Assembly (NCBI GenBank): GCA_016714495.1 | Contig: JADKDU010000027.1 | Span: forward strand, 62,001 to 126,000 | From: Hyphomonadaceae bacterium | Lineage (GTDB): Bacteria > Pseudomonadota > Alphaproteobacteria > Caulobacterales > Hyphomonadaceae | Direction: 5' to 3' | Length of the DNA: 64,000 bases | In this document: positions 8,279 through 16,859 of the stretch, one piece after another | Position numbering within the stretch: the stretch's first letter is position 1 | Layout of the letters: each line of letters opens with the position of its first letter | Made by a program: the position numbers and the translations under genes | The notes under the pieces: model-generated | Told to the model about the DNA's origin: nothing | Databases searched by the model: none | The model's input: only the letters and a program-made list of their open reading frames with translations

Positions 8279-8304
8279 AACGGTTGAGTCGCGGAACGCG
8301 TTCC
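8279..8304 (-). promoter_or_regulatory. EcfG-type general stress response promoter upstream of the ku remnant
   Basis: On the minus strand the sequence reads GGAAC (8304-8300), a 17-base spacer, then CGTT (8282-8279). This is exactly the GGAAC-N16/17-CGTT consensus of the alphaproteobacterial stress sigma factor EcfG (RpoE2/SigT). It ends 26 bp before the ku ATG. In rhizobia some ku/ligD genes are RpoE2-dependent, so the position makes sense. The -35 half is part of a 12-bp palindrome (8293-8304). Confidence 0.7.
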
Positions 8305-8331
8305 TGCCTAAGGAATTCCTGTCGTTTGCGC

Positions 8332-9633
8332 CTATTTCAGCGTCGACAGCAGGTCCGCGATGCGCACGGAGATGAAGCGCACAGCCGAATCCGCGACGCC
8401 GTAGGGTATCAGCAAGCGTTCGCCGATCCGCATCATGCCGCATGTGTAAACCACGTTCGGAACATAGCCTTCGCGCGTCTCGTCAACGGGTGTCAGGAAC
8501 GGCTCGACCGAACGGCCGATCACCTTGGACGGGTCGTTCTTCTCGAGCAGTACGGCGCCCATGGAATATTGACGCATCGCCCCGACGCCATGAGTCAGCA
8601 GCAGCCAGCCCTCATCAAGTTCGATGGGTGAGCCGCAATTGCCCATCTGCACGAGCTCCCATAAGTATTTGGGGCCCATGACGCGCTTGCCATAATTCCA
8701 CACGAATCGATCGTTGCTCTGCAAGAAGTAAAGCGACTCGTGGTCGAGACGACCGATGGCGCAATAGCGCCCGTTGATTTTGCGGGGAAACAGGGCGAGG
8801 CCCTTGTGCGCGGAGGCTGCGCCCCGCAGGGGCGTCAGGTTGAATTCCGAGAACCTCTCCGTCGTCAGCATCTCGCAACCGACGTCGCGGCCGGAGAAGG
8901 CGGTATAGGTTCCGTAGTAGTGCTTCTGTCCGTCATCCTCTGTGAACTGAACAAGGCGAAGGTCTTCAAGCCCGTTCTTCTGCGCTCGCGTGATCGGAAA
9001 GATAACGACACCGGAAAGGGGAGAAGACTCATGCCGGCGCACGGTAACCGGTCCGCCGTCGCCGTCATGGGCGTCGGCTTCAGCGGCAATCGCGAAAGGG
9101 GTTTCGGGCCATAGCGTGAAATCCCCGGATTCCGTCGCCACGCCTTCGCGAAACGAGATCGAGGAGATGTGCCCTTCGCCAACCGTGCGCATTGACATGA
9201 CGAACTTCACCGCGCCGTCGCGCACGCCGGTCTGATCCGGATGCGGCACGATGGACGGGTTCATAATGGCGGCGGCGGCGTAGGAGTATTCATGGCTGAA
9301 GTATGCGCCGATAAGCTTGGCGTGCGCTTCGCTGACGTTCTTCATGTTGCCCGTCATCTCGCGGACCTGATTGAACCGATCGAGGAAGATCGCGTGGGTC
9401 TGCCAGTGGCGGCCAAAGAAGTCGCCGTCGACGGCATCGAGATATTTTCTGCACTCCTCGTCAGTCAGCTGAATGACTGCTTTGGCGATGCGCTCGGCCC
9501 GTGTCATTATTCCGTGGGCCGACGCGCGCGGTTCCGACGATATGCTGAACGGCCGTAGCACCACGCGAGATGGGTCCGCGTGAAGCTCGGTATCGAAGTG
9601 CCGCATATCCATCAGCGTCCCGCCGTAAGCCAT
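8332..9633 (-). CDS. Glycoside hydrolase family 130 protein
   Basis: GH130 enzymes are five-bladed beta-propeller phosphorylases or hydrolases, mostly acting on beta-mannosides. The propeller blades are visible as repeated strands: 'NPSIVPHPDQTG', 'YYGTYTAFSGRD', 'KGLALFPRKINGRYCAIGR', 'GCGSP/GNCGSPIELDEGWLLL' and 'YVPNVVYTCGMM'. ATG 9633 (433 aa) sits 14 bp after the glycosyltransferase stop, so the two genes form an operon. The frame is open further upstream, but that part is out-of-frame glycosyltransferase sequence. The substrate is unknown. Confidence 0.85.
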   Translation of the reverse strand: MAYGGTLMDMRHFDTELHADPSRVVLRPFSISSEPRASAHGIMTRAERIAKAVIQLTDEECRKYLDAVDGDFFGRHWQTHAIFLDRFNQVREMTGNMKNVSEAHAKLIGAYFSHEYSYAAAAIMNPSIVPHPDQTGVRDGAVKFVMSMRTVGEGHISSISFREGVATESGDFTLWPETPFAIAAEADAHDGDGGPVTVRRHESSPLSGVVIFPITRAQKNGLEDLRLVQFTEDDGQKHYYGTYTAFSGRDVGCEMLTTERFSEFNLTPLRGAASAHKGLALFPRKINGRYCAIGRLDHESLYFLQSNDRFVWNYGKRVMGPKYLWELVQMGNCGSPIELDEGWLLLTHGVGAMRQYSMGAVLLEKNDPSKVIGRSVEPFLTPVDETREGYVPNVVYTCGMMRIGERLLIPYGVADSAVRFISVRIADLLSTLK

Positions 9634-9647
9634 GATGGTAACTTGAG

Positions 9648-11945
9648 TTAAGTCGCGGTGGCGGGCTGACGAATAAGAAACGTGCGGATTGATGCAGCTG
9701 CGAGATGATAGCTGAGGATGGATTCGGCACCGTGATTGCCGTTCAGGCCGGCCACAGTCAGGCCGTCGTGACAAATCCCGTCTTGAGGCCGAGCCAGAGC
9801 CAGGCCGTGCACATTGTGGCCGCCGAACCATTCGAAGGCGAGGCGCGCCTTGTGGCAATGTTGCGTGTCGCCTGTCGCGCGCCAGGCCGCAAAGCATGCG
9901 TCCACCGTCGCTACCGCCTCGATCGGTTGCTGGTCAAAATGCGCGTGATCGGCGCCATTGGTGTCGAAACAGCTCGTCGCGACGGGGGCGAACCAACCTT
10001 GTGTCGTGGTCTGAAGCTTCATCACAAGCTCCAGCGTTTCGAGCCCCATCGAAAGCATGTCCGAATCCTGCAAGCGTTCACCTGCAAGGATAAGCGCCTC
10101 CGGCAGCCGGGCGTTGTCGTAGGCAAAGCAAGGCTCGAACCAGCCATGACCTTCGGCGCCGCCCTCCTGCAGGGCTTTCATTAGCACCATTCCGCTCTCG
10201 TAGACGTGGCGGCGAGCTTCAGCTTGTTGGATCACAACGCCTTCGCCAGCGATGCACGACTTGATGATCAGCGCCTGCGACCGCAGCGACGACCATTCGC
10301 CAACATGCTTCATGGCGTCGCGCGCCAGATGCGTCGCCCATTCGCGCAGGTCGCTATGCGGCCATTCCTTGGCGACAAGGCACAGCGCTTCCAAAGCGCG
10401 CGCGCAGCAATCGTCTGAGCCTCCCTCGTCTAACCAGCGCCGGTCAAAGCTCATGAAATTACGGAAGCGGCCGGTCCCCGGGCTCCATGCATGATTGACA
10501 AAGGCCGCACAGGAATTGGCGAGCTTCAGCGCAGCGGGATCAAGCGCGCCTTCTGAAGCCAGACGCGCCATCAAACCCAGCGCCCGCGCCGTGTCATCCG
10601 TGCAATAGCCATGGAGGCGGTCGGGCGCGCCAAAACGCGAGTGCTGGTATACGCCGCAATCGTCCGCCATACGCAGCAAGCCATCTAGCTTCGGCCGGGC
10701 AAGATTGCGGAACGATTCTTCCTTTCGCTTCTCGTGTGTGCTGCGGCAGGCATGGGCGAGATCAACCGTCGAGTCTGCCACCTTGCGCCAGCGCGAAGGC
10801 TCGCCCGCCTTGTAAGCGCGCCGGGCCATGGCTTCGCGTTTTGCAGGATCAGAGAGCAGGCCGGTGATTTCGTGCGCGAAGGCGCGCGTGTCGTTGAACG
10901 GGCAGATAATACCGACGCCGTCAGCCAGCGCTTCCTTGGCGTGCCAATACGGCGTCGATATCACCGGCTTTCCCAGCGCGATCGCATAAGCCAGCGTGCC
11001 GGACGTGATCTGCGCTTCGGTCAGATATGGCGTTACGTAAAGGTCGGCCGCCTGCAAGAGATCGACCAGTTCTTCATCGCCGAGATAGCGGTTCACGAAA
11101 CGTAGACGATCATGCACGCCCAGCGAGCGGGCGAGTTCAACTAGGCTTTCGCGGTAAGCCTCGCCCTCACGAGCAACAAGGTGCGGATGGGTCGCGCCGG
11201 CAATCAGGTAAACCGCATCAGGATGCCGGTCGAGAATAGAGGGAAGACCCCTGATGATCGTCTCGATCCCCTTGTTGGGGGAGAGCAGGCCAAACGTCAT
11301 GATCACCTTGTGGCCCGACAGCCCCAGCGGCGCCTTGAATGGCTCGGTCGATGCAAACGGACGCTCCGGTGCGCCATGCGGAATGACGTGAACCTTCTTC
11401 GGCCCTGCGCCATGAACGCGCTCGAGAATATCGGCGCCCGTCTCGCTCATCACGATGACAGCGGCCGCAATGTTGATGATCTCGTCCAGGACTTTTTTCT
11501 GGACCGGGTTCGGCTTCTCCAGAACGGTATGCAGCGTCACGATCACCGGCATGCGCAGACGGCGCAGCAGGACCAGCAAATGCGAACCGCTCTCGCCGCC
11601 ATAAATGCCAAACTCGTGCTGCACGAAAGCTGTTTCGACGTTGGAAAGGTTGAGCTCGTCTGCAACGCGCTCGTAGGCGGCCAGATCGTCTTGTGGGATC
11701 ACATGTGTAACTGCTTCCGGATAGACATGACCGCCCGAGCGATCTTCCATCGCGATCAGGCTCCACTTTGTGCGGGGCAGGGCGCCGCGAAGGCTCTCGA
11801 AGCTATCACGCGTGAAGGTGGCGATCCCGCATTTGCGCGGCGGAAAATTGCCGATCATGGCGGCGCGGCGAAGGGTTGGTCGAGCAGCGACGCTGCGAGC
11901 GGGGTTTAACGCATGGACGATCGCGGTCGCTGAATCGAAACCCAT
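9648..11945 (-). CDS. GT4-family glycosyltransferase with a long C-terminal helical domain
   Basis: A 765-residue protein. Residues 1 to about 400 form a GT-B glycosyltransferase: N-terminal 'MIGNFPPRKCGIATFTRDS', 'FGLLSPNKGIETIIRGL', and the nucleotide-sugar site 'PYLTEAQITSGTLAYAIALG' followed by 'KPVISTPYWHA'. The C-terminal ~360 residues ('RALGLMARLASEG', 'WFEPCFAYDNARLPEALILA', 'ACFAAWRATGD') look like an alpha/alpha-barrel glycosidase-type domain. It is co-transcribed with the GH130 gene and preceded by an EcfG-type promoter, which suggests stress-induced glycan synthesis. The glycan is not identifiable. Confidence 0.85.
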   Translation of the reverse strand: MGFDSATAIVHALNPARSVAARPTLRRAAMIGNFPPRKCGIATFTRDSFESLRGALPRTKWSLIAMEDRSGGHVYPEAVTHVIPQDDLAAYERVADELNLSNVETAFVQHEFGIYGGESGSHLLVLLRRLRMPVIVTLHTVLEKPNPVQKKVLDEIINIAAAVIVMSETGADILERVHGAGPKKVHVIPHGAPERPFASTEPFKAPLGLSGHKVIMTFGLLSPNKGIETIIRGLPSILDRHPDAVYLIAGATHPHLVAREGEAYRESLVELARSLGVHDRLRFVNRYLGDEELVDLLQAADLYVTPYLTEAQITSGTLAYAIALGKPVISTPYWHAKEALADGVGIICPFNDTRAFAHEITGLLSDPAKREAMARRAYKAGEPSRWRKVADSTVDLAHACRSTHEKRKEESFRNLARPKLDGLLRMADDCGVYQHSRFGAPDRLHGYCTDDTARALGLMARLASEGALDPAALKLANSCAAFVNHAWSPGTGRFRNFMSFDRRWLDEGGSDDCCARALEALCLVAKEWPHSDLREWATHLARDAMKHVGEWSSLRSQALIIKSCIAGEGVVIQQAEARRHVYESGMVLMKALQEGGAEGHGWFEPCFAYDNARLPEALILAGERLQDSDMLSMGLETLELVMKLQTTTQGWFAPVATSCFDTNGADHAHFDQQPIEAVATVDACFAAWRATGDTQHCHKARLAFEWFGGHNVHGLALARPQDGICHDGLTVAGLNGNHGAESILSYHLAAASIRTFLIRQPATAT

Positions 11946-11985
11946 TTATACATCCATACGCTGAAAGCCTTCCCCCGGCAGTTCC

Positions 11986-12010
11986 AACGCTCGCACGCGC
12001 AGCAAGTTCC
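11986..12010 (-). promoter_or_regulatory. EcfG-type general stress response promoter upstream of the GT4-GH130 operon
   Basis: On the minus strand: GGAAC (12010-12006), a 16-base spacer, and CGTT (11989-11986), matching the EcfG consensus. It lies about 40 bp before the glycosyltransferase ATG at 11945, a suitable distance. It is the second such match in the window, and both lie in intergenic DNA directly upstream of a start codon on the correct strand. Confidence 0.7.
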
Positions 12011-12065
12011 ATCACGTCAGGTCCTTTGTCGCGATCTCCGCAAACATCTAAAAACCAACAAATGA

Positions 12066-12113
12066 TAAAAAGCAGAGCGTCATAGTCGTCGCCAACCGGG
12101 CGTTTTGCTCTGC
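12066..12113 (-). terminator. Probable terminator downstream of the HIT gene
   Basis: On the minus strand, 31 bp after the HIT stop, a 7-bp inverted repeat (GCAGAGC / GCTCTGC) with a long loop of about 28 bases is followed by TTTTT. The long loop makes it weaker than a classical intrinsic terminator. Confidence 0.45.
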
Positions 12114-12144
12114 GGCGATATCAAGCCCATTTTGACTACGCCGC

Positions 12145-12579
12145 TTAGAGCGCCGCAGCGATCCTCGCAGCCTGCTGACGCAGCACGTCCAGGTCTGCCG
12201 GCTTGCCGCCATGATGGGGCTGAAGCGGCAGATTTGTGTATCGGGGGATCACATGAACGTGCAAGTGGAAGATAGTCTGGCCGGCCGGGGCGCCATTGTA
12301 TTGCGTCACCACCACGCCGTCAGGCGTCAGCGCGTTAATCACCGCCTTGGTGAGCTTCTGGACCGCTGCGAACAGCACACCCAGCTTCTCTTGCGGAAAG
12401 TCCGTGATGTTGCGAGACGTGACGTTCTTCGGGATCACTAGGCAATGGCCCTGACTTTGGGGAAAGATGTCCATGAAGGCGAGAACGTCATCGTCCTCGA
12501 AAATCTTCACACATGGCGTCTCGCCGCGCAGGATTTTCGCGAAAATGTTGCCGCCATCGTATTCGCCCATAAGGCTCAT
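12145..12579 (-). CDS. HIT family protein (Hint-like nucleotide hydrolase)
   Basis: A 144-residue histidine-triad protein, a nucleotidyl hydrolase acting on AMP-linked substrates. The catalytic triad is in 'HLHVHVIPRY'; 'FAKILRGETPCVKIFEDDDV' and 'FPQSQGHCLVIPK' are the usual N-terminal motifs. Its ATG overlaps the stop of the GNAT/FemAB-like gene, so it is the last gene of an operon running from ridA through the glycerophosphodiesterase. No specific substrate can be assigned. Confidence 0.92.
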   Translation of the reverse strand: MSLMGEYDGGNIFAKILRGETPCVKIFEDDDVLAFMDIFPQSQGHCLVIPKNVTSRNITDFPQEKLGVLFAAVQKLTKAVINALTPDGVVVTQYNGAPAGQTIFHLHVHVIPRYTNLPLQPHHGGKPADLDVLRQQAARIAAAL

Positions 12580-13784
12580 CAGAAGCTCTCCTCATCCTGT
12601 TCAGCGGGATGCGCGCCCTTCCGGAAGGGCGAATACGCGCTGAGTTGGTCTATCCCTTCCTCGACCGCCTCGCGCTCCCTGTCGAGATAATCCGACACGG
12701 CTTGACGCAATCCGCTGTGGGCGATCCAGTGAGCGGAGCGGGTGAGGGTAGGTTCATACCCCCGCGAAAGCTTGTGCTCGCCCTGCGCTCCCGCCTCGAC
12801 CCGCGCCAGTCCGCGCTCGATCGCGAAATCGATAGCCTGATAATAGCTGATCTCGAAATGCAGGAACGGCCTGTCTTCCGATCGACCCCAATATCGTCCG
12901 TACAGCGTGTCCGAGCCGATCAGATTGAGCGCGCCCGCAATCGGCTGCTTGCCATCATAGGCGAGTATCAGCAGGCATTTGTCTGCCATCCGCTCGTGAA
13001 GCAGCGTGAAGAATTCTCGATTCAGATAGGGCGAGCCCCATTTGCGGCCGCCCGTGTCCGTGTAGAATTCGAAGAACGCATCCCAATGCGCCGGCGTCAG
13101 CTCCGCGCCCGTCAGGCGAACGATCTCCAGCCCCTCCTGCGCCTCGCGCCGTTCGCGCCGAAGCGTCTTGCGCTTGCGCGACGACAGTGCGCCGAGAAAA
13201 TCCTCAAAAGAGCCGTAGCCCCGATTCATCCAGTGAAACTGCTGATCTTCGCGCAGCAGCAGACCCTGCTCCCCCAACGCCTGCCACGTTTCGGCGTCAA
13301 CAAAGTTGAAATGCGCCGAAGAGACCCGCCATTGCCGCCCCACCTGCACAATCGCGCTCGCCAGTGATTGGCGGATCGTCACTGCGTGCGGCCCCGTCGC
13401 CAGAAGCCGGCGACCCGTCACCGGCGTGAACGGCACGGCGCATAGCAGCTTCGGGTAATACCGCCCGCCCGCGCGATGCAGCGCATCCGCCCAGGAATGG
13501 TCGAACACGAACTCGCCGCGCGAGTGCATCTTTAGATAAAGCGGCGCTGCGCCCACCAGCTTGCCCGCAGCGTCGCGCGCCAGCATAGGGCGCGGCGTCC
13601 AGCCGGTATCCGGCTGCGCGCAGCCAGAGCTTTCGGCCGCCTCCAGAAAGTCCCAGTCAAGAAAAGGGTCGTACCGTTCGCCTGGCGGGTTAGCGATCGC
13701 GTTCCAGCTGGCGCGGTCGACAGCCGACATCTGCTCGGCAACTGACAGCGAGAGTTCGATCCGGTCTGCGGAATCGTCGGCCAA
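12579..13784 (-). CDS. GNAT/FemAB-like protein (COG3146, peptidoglycan biosynthesis-type)
   Basis: A member of the COG3146/DUF482 family with a GNAT-like double domain. Motifs include 'PPGERYDPFLDWDFLEA', 'YVPKL'-type 'YYPKLLCAVPFTPVTGRRLL', 'FLGALSSRKRKTLRRERREA', and 'GRYWGRSEDRPFLHFEISYY' with 'EAGAQGEHKLSRGYEP'. The start chosen is TTG 13784, preceded by GAGGTG and 31 bp after the previous gene; the longer frame to 13913 would run into the glycerophosphodiesterase gene. The in vivo substrate is unknown. Confidence 0.85.
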   Translation of the reverse strand: MADDSADRIELSLSVAEQMSAVDRASWNAIANPPGERYDPFLDWDFLEAAESSGCAQPDTGWTPRPMLARDAAGKLVGAAPLYLKMHSRGEFVFDHSWADALHRAGGRYYPKLLCAVPFTPVTGRRLLATGPHAVTIRQSLASAIVQVGRQWRVSSAHFNFVDAETWQALGEQGLLLREDQQFHWMNRGYGSFEDFLGALSSRKRKTLRRERREAQEGLEIVRLTGAELTPAHWDAFFEFYTDTGGRKWGSPYLNREFFTLLHERMADKCLLILAYDGKQPIAGALNLIGSDTLYGRYWGRSEDRPFLHFEISYYQAIDFAIERGLARVEAGAQGEHKLSRGYEPTLTRSAHWIAHSGLRQAVSDYLDREREAVEEGIDQLSAYSPFRKGAHPAEQDEESF

Positions 13785-13815
13785 TGCGCACCTCGGAGGT
13801 CCGGCCCCAGAAAGA

Positions 13816-14553
13816 CTATATCGGTGTTCCGGGCGGCATTGCGAGGCCACAAGCCAGAGAAGGGCTGAAGCCTTCGAAAATCGGCGCGGCGCCGTGTTTC
13901 CGGGCAAGTTCAAGCTCTTCCGGCGTCCGCACGGTCCACGTCACCATCGGCAGGCCGCCCGCCGCCTCCTGCATGACCGCCAGAACCGAATGGTGTGGCG
14001 CCACATAGTCGCACCCCCAGTGACGCGCCGTCATCGCCTTGGCGCGGATAGTGTCTTCGATCTGGTTGTCAGCCATAGCCAGAAGTCCGACAGGGCGGTC
14101 CGTCACCAGCCGGCAGAGGCGGGCCACCGTCGGTTCATCGAAACTCATTACGCCGAACAGCCCGCGCAGTCCCTCGATTGTGCAGGAGATCCTATCCGCG
14201 ATATCGCCCGTCGCAGCATCAACCTTCAGCTCGATTAGCACGGGCAGGTCGGCCATCACGGCTAGAACCTGCGCAAGCGCCGGAATGGTCGAACCATCCG
14301 GCAGGCGATGTTCGGCCAAGTCTTCCGACATCACGCGCGCAAGCAGCTCGCGATGCCCGCACATTCGCTCCAGACCTGCATCGTGAAAAACCACCGGCAC
14401 GCCATCGGCTGTCAACCGCACATCCAGCTCGACGCCAACGTCCGCGGCCCGCGCCGCCTCGAATGCGGCAAGCGAATTCTCCGGCACGCCTGCGCCCCAC
14501 AGCCCGCGATGGGCGTACGCATGAGCCGACACATCGAAGAAGCGTTCGTTCAT
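13816..14553 (-). CDS. Glycerophosphodiester phosphodiesterase family protein
   Basis: A TIM-barrel phosphodiesterase that releases glycerol-3-phosphate from deacylated phospholipids. Catalytic motifs are 'AHRGLWGAGVPENSLAAF' (with His and the Asn/Glu metal site), 'GVELDVRLTADGVPVVFHD', and later 'LIELK'. From ATG 14553 the protein is 245 residues, the short cytoplasmic type with no signal peptide. It begins 7 bp after the RidA stop and is part of the same operon. Confidence 0.92.
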   Translation of the reverse strand: MNERFFDVSAHAYAHRGLWGAGVPENSLAAFEAARAADVGVELDVRLTADGVPVVFHDAGLERMCGHRELLARVMSEDLAEHRLPDGSTIPALAQVLAVMADLPVLIELKVDAATGDIADRISCTIEGLRGLFGVMSFDEPTVARLCRLVTDRPVGLLAMADNQIEDTIRAKAMTARHWGCDYVAPHHSVLAVMQEAAGGLPMVTWTVRTPEELELARKHGAAPIFEGFSPSLACGLAMPPGTPI

Positions 14554-14560
14554 CGCGTTT

Positions 14561-15016
14561 TCAGGCGAACTCGACAACAGCGTCGACTTCGACGGCCGCT
14601 CCCATCGGCAGCACAGGGCAGGCGACGGCCGAGCGCGTATGCCGCCCCTTGTCGCCAAACGCCTCGACCATAAGGTCCGAGCAGCCATTGATTACTTTCG
14701 GTATGTCCGTGAAGTCGCCCGCCGCATTCACAAACCCGCCGAGCTTCACCACGCGTGTCACGCGTTCAAGATCGCCCAGCGCGAGCTTCATCTGCGCGAT
14801 CAGGTTGATGGCGCAGATGCGCGCCGCTGCCTGTCCCTGTTCAAGTGTCATGTTCTCGCCGAGACGCCCTACGACCAAGCCATCCGGCCCGGCGCTCACC
14901 TGGCCCGAAATGAAAAGCACATTGCCGGTGACGACGAACGGCACATAGTTCGCGACCGGCGGACGCGGCTCCGGCAGGTTCACGCCAGCGGCCATGAGAC
15001 GTTCGAGTACGGACAT
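14561..15016 (-). CDS. RidA family protein
   Basis: A 151-residue YjgF/YER057c/UK114-family protein. RidA members hydrolyse reactive enamine/imine intermediates released by PLP enzymes. Seen here are 'FVVTGNVLFISGQVSAGPDG', the 'INLIAQMKLALGDLERVTRV' helix and the C-terminal 'GRHTRSAVACPVLPMGAAVE' with the arginine that binds the substrate carboxylate. It has the slightly long form common in alphaproteobacteria. It is the first gene of the ridA-GDPD-GNAT-HIT operon. Confidence 0.92.
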   Translation of the reverse strand: MSVLERLMAAGVNLPEPRPPVANYVPFVVTGNVLFISGQVSAGPDGLVVGRLGENMTLEQGQAAARICAINLIAQMKLALGDLERVTRVVKLGGFVNAAGDFTDIPKVINGCSDLMVEAFGDKGRHTRSAVACPVLPMGAAVEVDAVVEFA

Positions 15017-15078
15017 TGTGCAACTCCTCAGCTTCGCGTGGTATGCGTTGCAATCCGGTGTCGGACAAGCGAGCAGAA

Positions 15079-15378
15079 CTAAAGCCCAAACGAGATCGAA
15101 ACCTCGATTATGTCGCCCGGCGCGATCTTCTCCTTACGCCGCACGTCAGCCTTTACCGGCACCAGGAAGGCGCCCCGTTTCTGGTCGGCAAACAGGGACG
15201 TTTACCAGCTCGTCCCGCCGGTTCGCGCCTTGACGCGGCCCGACCCGAATGGTTTGCGCGGGCCGGTCGTCGGCGTGCGGATGCGCTTGGAAAGACTCTC
15301 TGGCAGGGTAGCGAATTGCCACGCGCCGGCGCTTGCCTGCATCCACGCCTCGGCCCGAAACGATTCTTCCAGCTTCAC
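15079..15378 (-). pseudogene. DUF1905 protein interrupted by an in-frame stop
   Basis: A 100-codon frame starting at GTG 15378, coupled to dinB by a GTGA overlap. It encodes a clear DUF1905 domain: 'WQFATLPESLSKRIRT', 'PFGSGRVKARTGGTSW', then a TAA at 15202-15204, and then 'TSLFADQKRGAFLVPVKADV' and 'GDIIEVSISF'. Homologues have a Lys or Arg codon at the stop position (AAA needs a single change to become TAA). Everything downstream is still in frame, so the lesion looks recent. The family's function is unknown. Confidence 0.8.
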
Positions 15379-16649
15379 GGCTTTCGTTCTCCGCGCGCTT
15401 TCTGAATTCGCGCGCCGCGTCCCGTCATGACTGCGTCATCACCGAACTTCTCGCGCGCCAGATCGGATGCCCGTTCGGCTTTCGCCCGCTTCAGCGCCTT
15501 GGGATCAGCCAGATCCAGGGCGTCGCCTTTCGCATCCACCAGCTCGGAGATTCCGACGCCCAGCAGGCGATATCGCTGCCCCAGCGTCTCCCGCGCCAGC
15601 ATCGGCCTGGCTGCACGAAAGATCACCTGCGACAGCTGTGTCGCCTCATTCAGCGAAACGCGCCGGGTAAAACTCTTGAAGTCGTGCGTCTTCAGCTTCA
15701 GCGTCACCACGCGCCCCTCAACACCCGAATGCTTGGCCCTGTCCGCCGTGCGCTCGCTCAACCGCCAGAGAATGTCTTCCAACGCCCGCGGATCGGAGAT
15801 GTCTTCGTTGAACGTCGTCTCTGACGACACGCTCTTGCGTTCGCCTTCGGGGTCGACTTTCCGCTCATGCCGGCCCAGCGAGCAGTTGTGCAGCCACAGC
15901 CCCGTTTCGCCATAGCGCCTCACCAGCGTCTTTATGTCGATCTTCTGCAAGTCCCCAACCGTGCGAATGCCATCCGCATTCAGCTGCTTCTCGAATTGCG
16001 GCCCCACGCCGCCAATCACGCGAACGGACTTGTCCGAGAGGTAGTGCGGCGCTTCGTCGATCGAAAGCGCGAAGAACCCGCGCGGCTTGTCCGCCTCGCT
16101 CGCGGTCTTGGCCAGGAATTTGTTGCTCGCCAGCCCGACCGAGATCGTCAGCCCCATGTCCGCCTCGACCGCTTTCTGCAACTTCATCAGGCTGATCGCA
16201 GGCGGCGCGCCATGCAGCGCGTCTGTCCCCGACAGGTCGAGATACGCCTCGTCGATCGAAACCGGCTCCACCAGCGGCGTCAGCCGCTGCATCATCTCGC
16301 GTATCTTCCGCCCCTCGGCGACGTACAGATCCATGCGCGGCTTGATCACCACCGCGTCGGGGCAGAGCTTCAGCGCCTTGAACATCGGCATGGCCGAGCG
16401 CACCCCATAGGTCCGCGCGACATAGCAGCAGGTTGAAACCACGCCTCGCTTGCCCCCGCCCACAATCACGGGCAGCGCCAAAAGCTCCGGTCTGTCTCGC
16501 TTCTCGATTGATGCGTAGAAGGCGTCGCAGTCGATATGCGCGACCGTCAGCCTGAACAGCGCCGGATGCGCCACCAGCCGGATCGATCCGCACGTCAAAC
16601 AGCGCGGCTGAATCCCGTCCCAGACCGCCAGGCAGTCCCGGCAAGCCAC
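15375..16649 (-). CDS. dinB: DNA polymerase IV with N-terminal cysteine ribbon
   Basis: A Y-family translesion polymerase. The catalytic acidic residues are in 'AHIDCDAFYASIEKRD' and 'SIDEAYLDLSG'; the helix-hairpin-helix 'VIGGVGPQFEKQL' and little-finger region follow. The start is taken at GTG 16649, giving 424 residues beginning 'MACRDCLAVWDG'. Two CxxC pairs (CRDC, CLTC) in the first ~25 residues form the putative zinc ribbon common in alphaproteobacterial DinB. Its stop overlaps the start of the broken DUF1905 gene. Confidence 0.93.
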   Translation of the reverse strand: MACRDCLAVWDGIQPRCLTCGSIRLVAHPALFRLTVAHIDCDAFYASIEKRDRPELLALPVIVGGGKRGVVSTCCYVARTYGVRSAMPMFKALKLCPDAVVIKPRMDLYVAEGRKIREMMQRLTPLVEPVSIDEAYLDLSGTDALHGAPPAISLMKLQKAVEADMGLTISVGLASNKFLAKTASEADKPRGFFALSIDEAPHYLSDKSVRVIGGVGPQFEKQLNADGIRTVGDLQKIDIKTLVRRYGETGLWLHNCSLGRHERKVDPEGERKSVSSETTFNEDISDPRALEDILWRLSERTADRAKHSGVEGRVVTLKLKTHDFKSFTRRVSLNEATQLSQVIFRAARPMLARETLGQRYRLLGVGISELVDAKGDALDLADPKALKRAKAERASDLAREKFGDDAVMTGRGARIQKARGERKP

Positions 16650-16859
16650 CGGTAAATTTCCGTTGCTGACAGCAATCTTTCCGCTCAAGATACAGATCCG
16701 GCTGGAAGCGTTTGTAAAATAGCCAGTTTTGTTAATTTGCAGAGCCGCATTCCTTGCTCTGCCAGCCGCAGTTGAAAATAGGCGGTTAATACTCTCAGGT
16801 CTAACAAGAACGGACATGGTCGGGAATCAACCCGTTTCGGTCCAAGCGTGAATGTGCTG

